DNA from: Candidatus Electrothrix rattekaaiensis
GTDB lineage: Bacteria > Desulfobacterota > Desulfobulbia > Desulfobulbales > Desulfobulbaceae
Direction of reading: 5' to 3'
Assembly: GCA_032595675.1 (NCBI GenBank)
Contig: JAVQMD010000003.1
Coordinates: forward strand, 62,001-126,000
Length of the DNA: 64,000 nucleotides
This document shows positions 34,291 through 41,805 of the stretch, in pieces (position 1 is the stretch's first letter; each line of letters starts with the position of its first letter). The translations under genes and the position numbers were made by a program. The notes under the pieces were generated by a model that saw only the letters and a program-made list of their open reading frames with translations, had not been told where the DNA came from and did not search any database.

Positions 34291-34545
34291 ATGCAAGCAA
34301 GTATTGTTGACCTGAGATATAAAATGAATGATGTGCTTAAAGCACTGGAACGGAATGAAAAAGTATCTGTACTTTATCGTGGAAAAATAAAGGGCGTACT
34401 CGTTCCCTCATCCACGGCAAGCAAACAGAACAAAAAGAAAAAAATTTCAGAGCATCCCTTTTTCGGCATGGCACCGGCGGATTCCGTTAAATCTGTTGCA
34501 GAAGAGATGAATGAGCTGCGCGGGGGAAGATACCGTGATATTTGA
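34291..34545 (+). CDS. Phd/YefM-like antitoxin
   Basis: 84 aa from ATG 34291 (AAAGGAG 8 bases upstream). The N-terminus MQASIVDLRYKMNDVLKALE is Phd-like, and YRGKIKGVLVPS completes the DNA-binding fold. The C-terminal half should block the PIN toxin that overlaps by 11 bases. Confidence 0.8.
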   Translation: MQASIVDLRYKMNDVLKALERNEKVSVLYRGKIKGVLVPSSTASKQNKKKKISEHPFFGMAPADSVKSVAEEMNELRGGRYRDI

Positions 34546-34912
34546 TACAGATATGTTTATCTGGGTCCAAAGAGGTAACGAGAAAGCAGCAGAGGTCATG
34601 GATGCAGCTGATGCAAGGTATCTCTCGATTCAGACGTACATGGAGTTACTCCAGGGAGCGAAAAACAAAAAACAACATAAGTATGTGAAAGACTTCCTCG
34701 CCTCCTTTGCTTTTGAAGTGCTTCCGCTTACAGAAAACATCGGGCACAGAGCCGCAATCTATGTTGAAGAGTATGCATTGTCATCCGGGGTATGTTCCGG
34801 CGATGCACTCATTGCCGCAACAGCTGTTGAGAATAACATGCCCCTTGTATCAAGCAATAAAAAAAATTTCAGGATAATAAACGAACTGAAATTTCAGCAC
34901 TTTAAACCTTGA
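34535..34912 (+). CDS. PIN-domain RNase toxin (VapC-like)
   Basis: 125 aa from GTG 34535, chosen because the PIN start (IFDTDMFIWV) begins there and GGGGGAAGA lies just upstream. Acidic residues: DTD, YMELLQG (Glu) and CSGDALIAATAV (Asp). Metal-dependent ribonuclease of the VapC type; a close relative lies at 39074-39457. Confidence 0.88.
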   Translation: MIFDTDMFIWVQRGNEKAAEVMDAADARYLSIQTYMELLQGAKNKKQHKYVKDFLASFAFEVLPLTENIGHRAAIYVEEYALSSGVCSGDALIAATAVENNMPLVSSNKKNFRIINELKFQHFKP

Positions 34913-35006
34913 CTCACAAATTAATCGGGGTCAGAGTCTGATTAATCAACTCGTTTGTCACTCTCTCCAATCCCCGACCGCCACCGTAAACATAAAGCCC
35001 AGCTAG

Positions 35007-35087
35007 GTAGGTCCGCTTGAGTGCAACGAAAGCAGACGGTTCCTTTGCTCGGATTGTCTGATTTCGTTGTACTCAATCAAGACCTAC
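35007..35087. repeat. 81-bp long hairpin, REP/RAYT-like
   Basis: Ends GTAGGTC and GACCTAC, followed inward by TTGAGT/ACTCAA, CAACGAAA/TTTCGTTG and CAGAC/GTCTG, so most of the element folds into one imperfect stem. The surrounding 34913-35435 has no gene; it holds TTAATC...GATTAA (34920-34945) and a GGGACAGACC remnant near 35250. Confidence 0.7.
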
Positions 35088-35435
35088 GTGCTTTTCATCA
35101 TCAGCTCAATCTTCTCCTTGCGCCTCCTCCCAAAGCCTGCACCGCAAGTAGCTGTACTATAGTTTTAAATCAACCAGGGCGCAGACGCGAATACCTTTTT
35201 TTATTTCATAGGGTTCATCAACCGGAGCAACAACCCTAAGAAAAACAGGGACAGACCAGGTTTGTTATTCTGATGACTCATCCTTTTGATCATTTTTACC
35301 AGAAAATCCAACAACCCTTGACTTCTTACTCTTTCTTTATCGAAACACCCTTGACTTTTTACTGTGAAGTGTAATATTCTTCCCTTATAATACAGTTTAC
35401 CTGTACAGATCGCATGATATCCTCAAGGTGCTCAT

Positions 35436-36746
35436 TTGAAAAGAATTGTAGAAAAACAAATCATTACGTGGAAAGATTCCGCACGCCGAAAACCCCTGAT
35501 CATCCGTGGAGCACGTCAGGTCGGGAAAACTTGGCTTGTGGACAATGTCCTGGCAGAGCAGTTTGAAGACTACGTCAAGATAGATCTGGAAAAACGGCGC
35601 GACCTGCACCCGCTCTTTGCTGATAATCTTGATCCGGGAGCCATCCTGCGTCACCTGGAACTGACAGCCGGGCGCATCACTCCCGGTCGTACCCTTGTTT
35701 TTTTTGATGAAATCCAAGCATGTCCCAGGGCGATCATGGCCTTGCGCTATTTCTTTGAGGAAATGCCGGAGCTTCATGTTGTTGCTGCCGGTTCCCTGCT
35801 GGAGTTCGCCTTTGGCGAGATTTCGGTGCCGGTCGGACGAGTGCAGTATCTGTACATGCACCCGATGACCTTTTACGAGTACCTCCTCGCCCTGGGCAAA
35901 GAAACTGTGGCCGAATATACGCGACAAGCACCGGAAACGGTTGCCGATTCTATCCAGCAGGCTGTTCTGACGGAACTGCGACAGTATTTTTTTATCGGAG
36001 GAATGCCGGAATGCGTTAAGACTTTTCGTGATTCCGGGTCAATGCTGGCCTCTTTTCAGGTTCAGTCAGAAATCCTTGACTCGTACCGTGATGATTTTGC
36101 CAAGTACCTGCCGAGAATAGACCCCCTCTGCCTTGACGCAGTTTTTCTCAATGCAGCAAAGAGTGTGGGAGAACAGCTCAAATATACCCGCCTCAATGCA
36201 GGCCATTCCGGTCAGATGAACCGCAGGGCCTTTGACCTGTTGGTTAAGGCGAAATTACTCCATAAAATTCCTTCCTGTGACCCCAGTGGACTTCCCCTCG
36301 GTGCAACGGCCAATCTGAAAAAATTCAAGGCAACCATGTTGGACATCGGCCTGATGCAACGGCTTTGTCAGGTACCGGCGAAGACCGAGCTGCTCCAGGA
36401 AGACCTGCTGGCTCTCTATAGGGGGAAACTTGCAGAGCAGTTTGTTGCTCAGGAGCTGCTGGCTTGGCACAGTTCGGAGCTTTTTTATTGGGCACGGGCT
36501 GCCCGCAGCAGTAATGCGGAAGTGGATTTTCTTGTTGTCCGGCAGGGAAAGATTTATCCGGTCGAGGTGAAGTCGGGTGCGGGCGGGAGCATGAAAAGCC
36601 TGCACCTAATGTTGGAGAAATACCCAAAGTGTCCGCAGGGGCTGGTGCTGTACAGTGGTTGCAGGCGTGAGCTGCCTGAGCAGAAGCTGTTGTTTCTGCC
36701 CTTGTACTGCGCTGCTCTGATTGGGGATATGCGATGGGGTACGTAA
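35436..36746 (+). CDS. AAA_14/DUF4143-family ATPase
   Basis: 436 aa starting with TTG (AAGGTG 9 bases upstream; no nearby ATG). Walker A RGARQVGKT ends at Thr32, and Walker B LVFFDEIQ has Asp91-Glu92. DUF4143 follows (ARSSNAEVDFLVVRQGKIYPVEVKSG), with an E...D...ExK nuclease-like core. Family members are widespread, multi-copy and of unknown function. A fragment of a sister gene is at 33081-33168. Confidence 0.88.
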   Translation: MKRIVEKQIITWKDSARRKPLIIRGARQVGKTWLVDNVLAEQFEDYVKIDLEKRRDLHPLFADNLDPGAILRHLELTAGRITPGRTLVFFDEIQACPRAIMALRYFFEEMPELHVVAAGSLLEFAFGEISVPVGRVQYLYMHPMTFYEYLLALGKETVAEYTRQAPETVADSIQQAVLTELRQYFFIGGMPECVKTFRDSGSMLASFQVQSEILDSYRDDFAKYLPRIDPLCLDAVFLNAAKSVGEQLKYTRLNAGHSGQMNRRAFDLLVKAKLLHKIPSCDPSGLPLGATANLKKFKATMLDIGLMQRLCQVPAKTELLQEDLLALYRGKLAEQFVAQELLAWHSSELFYWARAARSSNAEVDFLVVRQGKIYPVEVKSGAGGSMKSLHLMLEKYPKCPQGLVLYSGCRRELPEQKLLFLPLYCAALIGDMRWGT

Positions 36747-36787
36747 AAAGGGTAAATAGGGGACGTAGTGCGTTTTTTGCAAAGAGT

Positions 36788-37060
36788 TTAATGGCCCGAC
36801 CGGGACAGCGCATACTGCGGAATTTTTGTCGGAGAAATATCTTCACCTCCGGGCCAGCATAAACCGCCCAGGGGATCAATAGCAACTTTACGAAAATAAT
36901 TAAAATTCTTCAGCCGCCAGAAAGATTCACGGGTTGTGATCAGGAGGGTCAGCTCCAAGTCCAGCACTTCATCGTCTTCCATAACCACATGTAGCCGATA
37001 CCCCTGATCCGCCTCTGCACGGATTGCTTTTTTCCATGGTGTGTTAATTGTTGAGTTCAT
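36788..37060 (-). CDS. DUF2442-domain protein
   Basis: 90 aa. AEADQGYRLHVVMEDDEVLDLELT and FNYFRKVAIDPLGGLCWPGG are the DUF2442 pattern (usually downstream of DUF4160). The two genes overlap by 17 bases. The pair is TA-like in size and context; the biochemical role is unknown. A copy of the 3' end is at 25404-25521. Confidence 0.85.
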   Translation of the reverse strand: MNSTINTPWKKAIRAEADQGYRLHVVMEDDEVLDLELTLLITTRESFWRLKNFNYFRKVAIDPLGGLCWPGGEDISPTKIPQYALSRSGH

Positions 37061-37271
37061 GCCATGCCTCCATCAGATCTTCTTTGTTTGCCTGGATAAA
37101 CTCCTTGATCTTTTTTTCCTGTTTGGGTGGCATCTCACCGGCGATCCGCTCCCCGTCTTCCAAGCCGAAGGAACCGGCATAATCTCCGTACACTCCGTGG
37201 CAATGGGGAACGCCGTGGTCATCCATATACATGTATATAGAAATTCCGAAAAAAAAAGCAATTCTGGGCAT
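37044..37271 (-). CDS. DUF4160-domain protein
   Basis: 75 aa from ATG 37269-37271. MPRIAFFFGISIYMYMDDHG, HCHGVYGDY and IKEFIQANKEDLMEAWHEL are typical DUF4160 (PRI..G..I.M...DH..PH.H..Y). It is the first gene of the pair with DUF2442. Confidence 0.88.
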   Translation of the reverse strand: MPRIAFFFGISIYMYMDDHGVPHCHGVYGDYAGSFGLEDGERIAGEMPPKQEKKIKEFIQANKEDLMEAWHELNN

Positions 37272-37359
37272 GTGTTGTTCTTTTTTTTGAGGCGGATGAT
37301 TTAATCTAATCAATCTTGCCATATGCCCAAGCAGTTCGCAAGGGGAAAAACATCAGGCC

Positions 37360-37472
37360 GATTTTCCTCGCACGCCTGAAGCCACGCAGATATGGAGAGT
37401 TTCATATCAGAACTTTTTCTTTTTCCAGCACTTCTCTGGTGAGGGCTTCAGTTCGGTCAGAATATTTTTCCT
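37360..37472 (-). pseudogene. Decayed second copy of the MNT-HEPN pair
   Basis: 37363-37440 matches the HEPN start and MNT end at 32480-32575 (CGCACGCCTGAAGCCA, GAGAGTTTCATATCAGAAC, CCAGCACTTCTCTGGTGA). After an internal deletion it continues with GGCTTCAG...TCGGTCAGAATATTTTTC from the MNT middle (32797-32822). Confidence 0.75.
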
Positions 37473-37488
37473 GATTGTTACAGATATG

Positions 37489-39054
37489 TTACACCCAGAC
37501 CATAAAGATTCCCTTGCCCTGAACCGTAATTTTCTCCTGCCTGTATTCCATCTTTTTTCGGAAGTCGAAAATAACAAGAAAGCCTTGATCCCGCCCTTGG
37601 CGGTTCAGATAATCAACAAGCTGGGCGATTCCTTTTTTATGCTGCTCCGCTCCCTTCCAGATTTTCAGTTCGTTGATGTACTTTTGCCGATTATAGGTGA
37701 TGACCACATCCAGCCGTTTTTCTTCCGAGATCTGCACTTCCTTGAAATCAAAACCATGGCCGTTGATGATCGGTTTGAGAAAGGCCAGATAGAGAAGCCG
37801 CCAGTTTCTTTCCACAAAAGCCGTGTCTTTCGGGCTGTACTGTTCTTTCATGAACTGCTGGAATTTCGTTAATACCTTTTCAAAGTCCAGCGTGTGTTCA
37901 TGGGTAACGAACTGATTCTGAGAGCTGTACTGTTCTATGTTTTTATCTATGAGCTGCCCGATCTTGAGATTCAGGGTGATATAGTTATAGATCCGTTCTT
38001 TATAGATACGATTATGAATATGAAGAGGTTTGGTTCTCTCCCTGCCGAAAATGCCGTACGTGACTCCCTGACTGATCAGACGGTTGTCTTCACTGTACTC
38101 CAGCTGAATATCCTTGAGCAGGATGTTTTCCACCAGCCTGTACAGCTCGCTGTTGTTTTCCAGATTTTTGATCAGGCTCTCAAAGTTCGTGTTTTTTTCC
38201 CGCAGGATATGATCAACGGCCTGATCAACATCTTCTTCACGCCATGAGCTGTCAGGCTGCATTATAACGGTATCAAGAAGATAACAGACTTTGCTGACCA
38301 GAAACGGATGACCCGAAGTAAAAAAATGGAGGCGGCAGGCGACAGCGGCGATATCCATATCAACCTTTCGTTCATCCGCGTATTCCTGCAGCATGGTTTC
38401 AATATCAGAGGAAGAAAAGGTGAGATCAATCTCAAAGTCCGCCGCAATATTCCAAGGGCTGTTTGTGCCGCCGGATTCCGGGCTGATCTTATGCTTCATG
38501 TTTTTCACATCATGGATCCCGGCCAGAATCACGCTGTGAAAGGTGGAGTCTTCTCCCTCGTTCCGGGCTAGATACTTACTCCGCAACAGGCCGAGGAATT
38601 GCAGGAAAAGGGCGTTGTCCGTGGCCGCATCTGTCTCGTCGATCAACAGAACGACTTTTTTCCCCTTGGTGAACTCGGTTATAAAACTGTCCAGATCTGT
38701 AAAGGTTTGAGAAGAACCGGTGGTTGCGCTCTTCAGCCGTTCTTCCATGTCATGCAGGACGCATTGTTTTTTCAGCAGAGAAAGGAAGGCGGTGGAAAAA
38801 GCGGCTTCATCGGCAAAGGCAGATCGACCCAGAGCCTCGAAACTGATCTTGAGAGCAAGGTTTTCTTTCTCGCTTCTCAACCTTTTTGCCAGCAGAAACA
38901 TGAAGGTGCTTTTGCCGTATTGCCGAGGTCGATTGACGGTAAAATATTCCCCAGCATCAATAAGTTCCATGACAGCATCCAGTTTAGCGGAAATATCGAC
39001 GGTGAAATGTCGTTCAGGGATGCAGGTGCCGGTGTAATGAAATTTTTTTGCCAT
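37489..39054 (-). CDS. AAA_35-type ATPase with C-terminal nuclease-like domain
   Basis: 521 aa from ATG 39052-39054. The N-terminus YTGTCIPERHFTVDISAKLD followed by FTVNRPRQYGKSTFMFLLA gives the characteristic P-loop; VVLLIDETDAA is Walker B. The C-terminal region (DVVITYNRQKYINELKIWKG) fits a PD-(D/E)XK core. The upstream VapC gene ends 20 bases before the start. Role unknown; a relic of a relative is at 33911-33995. Confidence 0.85.
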   Translation of the reverse strand: MAKKFHYTGTCIPERHFTVDISAKLDAVMELIDAGEYFTVNRPRQYGKSTFMFLLAKRLRSEKENLALKISFEALGRSAFADEAAFSTAFLSLLKKQCVLHDMEERLKSATTGSSQTFTDLDSFITEFTKGKKVVLLIDETDAATDNALFLQFLGLLRSKYLARNEGEDSTFHSVILAGIHDVKNMKHKISPESGGTNSPWNIAADFEIDLTFSSSDIETMLQEYADERKVDMDIAAVACRLHFFTSGHPFLVSKVCYLLDTVIMQPDSSWREEDVDQAVDHILREKNTNFESLIKNLENNSELYRLVENILLKDIQLEYSEDNRLISQGVTYGIFGRERTKPLHIHNRIYKERIYNYITLNLKIGQLIDKNIEQYSSQNQFVTHEHTLDFEKVLTKFQQFMKEQYSPKDTAFVERNWRLLYLAFLKPIINGHGFDFKEVQISEEKRLDVVITYNRQKYINELKIWKGAEQHKKGIAQLVDYLNRQGRDQGFLVIFDFRKKMEYRQEKITVQGKGIFMVWV

Positions 39055-39073
39055 TTTACCCTGTGCGGAATCA

Positions 39074-39457
39074 TCAGCCGTCAATCAGAAATTTTTGAAT
39101 TTCAATCTCCGGCAGATGCTTGTAATGCTTTTCGTTTCCCGTAATCAGCGGGAGCTGCTTGATGACCGCTGTTGCGCCGATTAACGCATCAGCCAGTTCC
39201 ATAGAATGGCTCAGAGCGTACTGCTCGACATAAAACATCGCTTTGGTGGAGATCAGCTCGTTAATTTGAATGACCTGAGCATTAAGTATGGCCAATGCCT
39301 TTTGAAACGCATTGAGTTCCTGTTTATTTCTCACGCCTTGAACAATTTCCATATAGGTCACCACGGACAGCGAAAAACGATCAAGACCGTGGAGAAGGTC
39401 TATTGCATTTTGATAGCCTCTTGAATACCAGATCAGCACATCTGTATCAATAATCAA
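39074..39457 (-). CDS. PIN-domain RNase toxin (VapC-like)
   Basis: 127 aa from TTG 39455-39457, coupled to the antitoxin stop (TTGA overlap). IIDTDVLIWYSRGY, YMEIVQGVRN and MELADALIGATAV carry the PIN acidic residues. It is related to the VapC-like protein at 34535-34912. Confidence 0.9.
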   Translation of the reverse strand: MIIDTDVLIWYSRGYQNAIDLLHGLDRFSLSVVTYMEIVQGVRNKQELNAFQKALAILNAQVIQINELISTKAMFYVEQYALSHSMELADALIGATAVIKQLPLITGNEKHYKHLPEIEIQKFLIDG

Positions 39458-39690
39458 AATGATCGTCCTTTCCTGAGTTTCCGAACATATCCATCAACAT
39501 CGTTCATATCAGTCCGGTCTTTCCACATGCCGCAGAATTCGTTCTGTTTGTCCTTTTTTACCTGCTCCTCAAGAGGAACAATTCTGGCATAGGGCTTTCC
39601 GTGAAAGGTGATGACAACCTCCTCACCTCTCCTTGCCGCATCAAGGATTTTTTTGGTATGAAATCGTAAGTCTTTGCTGGTTGCCTGCAT
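39454..39690 (-). CDS. Phd/YefM-like antitoxin
   Basis: 78 aa. MQATSKDLRFHTKKILDAA, then EEVVITFHGKPYARIVPLE is the Phd DNA-binding domain. A perfect palindrome (39722-39734) lies upstream as candidate operator. Confidence 0.88.
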   Translation of the reverse strand: MQATSKDLRFHTKKILDAARRGEEVVITFHGKPYARIVPLEEQVKKDKQNEFCGMWKDRTDMNDVDGYVRKLRKGRSF

Positions 39691-39721
39691 AGGGTTCTCC
39701 TGTTTTGTGTAAAGTTTATAT

Positions 39722-39734
39722 TTTACAGTGTAAA
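39722..39734. promoter_or_regulatory. Palindromic operator of the second antitoxin-PIN pair
   Basis: TTTACA-G-TGTAAA, 32 bases before the antitoxin start, within a longer imperfect palindrome GTTTA...TAAAC. Confidence 0.55.
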
Positions 39735-39826
39735 CTCTTACAGGAGTTTGTCAAACAGAATCTCATCACTCTCAAATCACTCTCAATGGCTACGGTTCAG
39801 CGATTGGGAAGCTGGCAGCCAGTTTA

Positions 39827-40243
39827 TTATCTGCTTTTGATATATTCGAGAGGAGTTGAGAGAGTTATATTTGCTGTTTTGTAATCTTTTACGTTTCGCG
39901 TGATAAGAATATCAATATTGTTTTCAAGAGCTGTGTAGTATTGAATTGAGTCTTCGAAGTCCTTGAAGTCTGATGAAAGAGCTAATTCAATCACGCGGTC
40001 ACCACAATTGAGTACCTTGACAAGTGATTTAAGTTTAATGAGTGACTGGATTGCCTTTTGCCTGTCTAGGTGCCTGTTGAGTATGTAGAATATATTTGCG
40101 ATAATAACAGGAGAGGTATAAGCCTGTATCGTTTTATCTTGAATTTGTAGGAAGAGTTCAACTGCGGCTTCAAAATGAGGCTCTCGCTCTGTGAGTAAAT
40201 CAAGAATCACATCTGTATCCAGAAATACTTTATCTTTCTTCAT
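39827..40243 (-). CDS. PIN-domain protein (toxin)
   Basis: 138 aa. VFLDTDVILDLLTEREPH at the start, ANIFYIL, and DFEDSIQYYTALENNIDILITRN near the end are the PIN type with D, D/E and DxxD acidic positions. The start overlaps the end of its partner by 4 bases. Confidence 0.88.
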   Translation of the reverse strand: MKKDKVFLDTDVILDLLTEREPHFEAAVELFLQIQDKTIQAYTSPVIIANIFYILNRHLDRQKAIQSLIKLKSLVKVLNCGDRVIELALSSDFKDFEDSIQYYTALENNIDILITRNVKDYKTANITLSTPLEYIKSR

Positions 40244-40485
40244 TTATATTTTTCTTCCAGATAATCGATGTACTCACTCTTACTTGAGATGACCTCTTTA
40301 TTTTTAAGTACACCTGCAAGCTCTCCAACAACTCCTGAGACTCTTTTTTGCGGTGCAGTTTCACGAGTTATCGTTTTAAAATATGTTTCTGTTAGCTTTG
40401 ATAGAGATGTATTATGAGAACGAGCAAATCGCTTTGCTGACGCAATAACAGAATCATCCATTTTTAATGTGAGTTTTGCATTCAT
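40240..40485 (-). CDS. DUF6364-like antitoxin
   Basis: 81 aa. NAKLTLKMDDSVIASAKRFA and SHNTSLSKLTETYFKTI resemble the ribbon-helix-helix of DUF6364 proteins that precede PIN toxins. The C-terminal tail (SEYIDYLEEKYK) would contact the toxin. Confidence 0.8.
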   Translation of the reverse strand: MNAKLTLKMDDSVIASAKRFARSHNTSLSKLTETYFKTITRETAPQKRVSGVVGELAGVLKNKEVISSKSEYIDYLEEKYK

Positions 40486-40507
40486 AGCGTAAGGCTCCTC
40501 AATTTTC

Positions 40508-40553
40508 TTGATAGATACGGCACGTATTCTTTATTTATTTTAATACGTATCAA
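40508..40553. promoter_or_regulatory. Nested palindrome upstream of the DUF6364-PIN pair
   Basis: Outer arms TTGATA (40508-40513) and TATCAA (40548-40553), inner arms CGTATT (40523-40528) and AATACG (40542-40547). It starts 22 bases before the antitoxin gene, as expected for an autoregulatory site. Confidence 0.55.
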
Positions 40554-40581
40554 ATGCACTGTCAAGTTAGCAAACATGGGA

Positions 40582-41802
40582 TCAACCCAGGACAATTTCC
40601 TGCTGAACAAAATCCAACTGATTAACCAATGCCTTTATTTTCAAACGGGCCTCCCGCGCCCCTGTTTCCTTAAGCGTAGCAGTCAACTGTTTCTGTAATT
40701 CCTTCGGTTCCGGCTGCCAGTCATAGGCTTTGGCGTGTAAATGGATCAGTTTTTCGGCCAGGGTTTGCCACTCCTTACTGGACAGATCGTGCAAATCATA
40801 GATTTTGAGACGATTCCAAGCCTTGGCATAGTTTTCTGCGAAATAAGGCTGCTCTGTTTCACCGCGAGTATCCAGTCTGTCGTAATCCTCACCTTTGACG
40901 GTGGCGAAGAAATCATCGGTAAAGGCGAACACAGGATAAAGGCCGCTTGACTGTGCATCCGGGCAAAAAAAGTGCTGTAAAATGGCGTAGCTTTTGCGGC
41001 GCAGGTTAACCCGGGTCTGGGCAATGGCTTCAGCCTCGTCAAAGAGCAGCACCCAACCCTTGTAGCCCATCTGCTGGAACATAAGTCCCAGAGCTTCAAC
41101 CATGTCCACGTACGGTTCCCACCCCTTGCACGTCAGGGATTGCTCCTTGTAAAAGGAAACCTCACGATATCTCAGGGCCTGCCTGAGCCGAACCAAGGGC
41201 GGCGAATTACCCTTTAGGCTATTGGCTAGGATCCAGGGAAATTCGCGGGGCCGGAACGTGGCATGTTTTTTCAACGCTTTTTGCCGCTTGGAAAGCTCCA
41301 TATCGTCACTGGCCAGGGCTGTGAGCACTGCTTTGAAAACATGGGGCATACATTCTGGAATGATTGCCAAGGGATCAGCCTTTTTGCCTTTGATCCAACG
41401 CTCCCACACTTCCACCAGCGAGTCATCACCCTCTGGAAAGGAGATCTGACTCATCAAGGCGCGATACACCTGACGAAAGTCGTGCAGAGGCACCTCTCTG
41501 GGATCAAGATTGATTGAGCTGACCACAAAACCCTGCGCCAGTGCTCGTTGCCTAAGATAGGTCAGGCTGTGGGATTTCCCCTGACCATAGGAACCGCACA
41601 CGCAGAGATGAGCACCCTTGTTCTTGGCCAAAGCCTGCGTACCTTGATCAAACATCGTGTTCAATTGGCTCTCACGGGCAGTGAGCAGGCTCACTCCAAA
41701 AGGATCGAACAGACCTTCCCGCAAGCGTTCCACGGCCCGTCGCAACGTAAAATTATTCGCCTCTTCTAAAAGAGGAAAAAAAGATGGCATATTCTTGCTC
41801 AT
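40582..41802 (-). CDS. BrxD-like (DUF2791) ATPase, second copy
   Basis: 406 aa. NNFTLRRAVERLREGLFDP leads to the P-loop CGSYGQGKSHS (Gly70-Ser77 core), and GWVLLFDEAEAI is Walker B. The general layout and the GxYGxGKS/TH loop are those of the BREX system ATP-binding (BrxD/DUF2791) family. It follows the first copy by 3 bases. Two divergent DUF2791 proteins in a row suggest a hetero-oligomeric ATPase. No other BREX core gene (PglX, PglZ, BrxL) is in the window. Confidence 0.8.
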   Translation of the reverse strand: MSKNMPSFFPLLEEANNFTLRRAVERLREGLFDPFGVSLLTARESQLNTMFDQGTQALAKNKGAHLCVCGSYGQGKSHSLTYLRQRALAQGFVVSSINLDPREVPLHDFRQVYRALMSQISFPEGDDSLVEVWERWIKGKKADPLAIIPECMPHVFKAVLTALASDDMELSKRQKALKKHATFRPREFPWILANSLKGNSPPLVRLRQALRYREVSFYKEQSLTCKGWEPYVDMVEALGLMFQQMGYKGWVLLFDEAEAIAQTRVNLRRKSYAILQHFFCPDAQSSGLYPVFAFTDDFFATVKGEDYDRLDTRGETEQPYFAENYAKAWNRLKIYDLHDLSSKEWQTLAEKLIHLHAKAYDWQPEPKELQKQLTATLKETGAREARLKIKALVNQLDFVQQEIVLG

Positions 41803-41805
41803 TGC

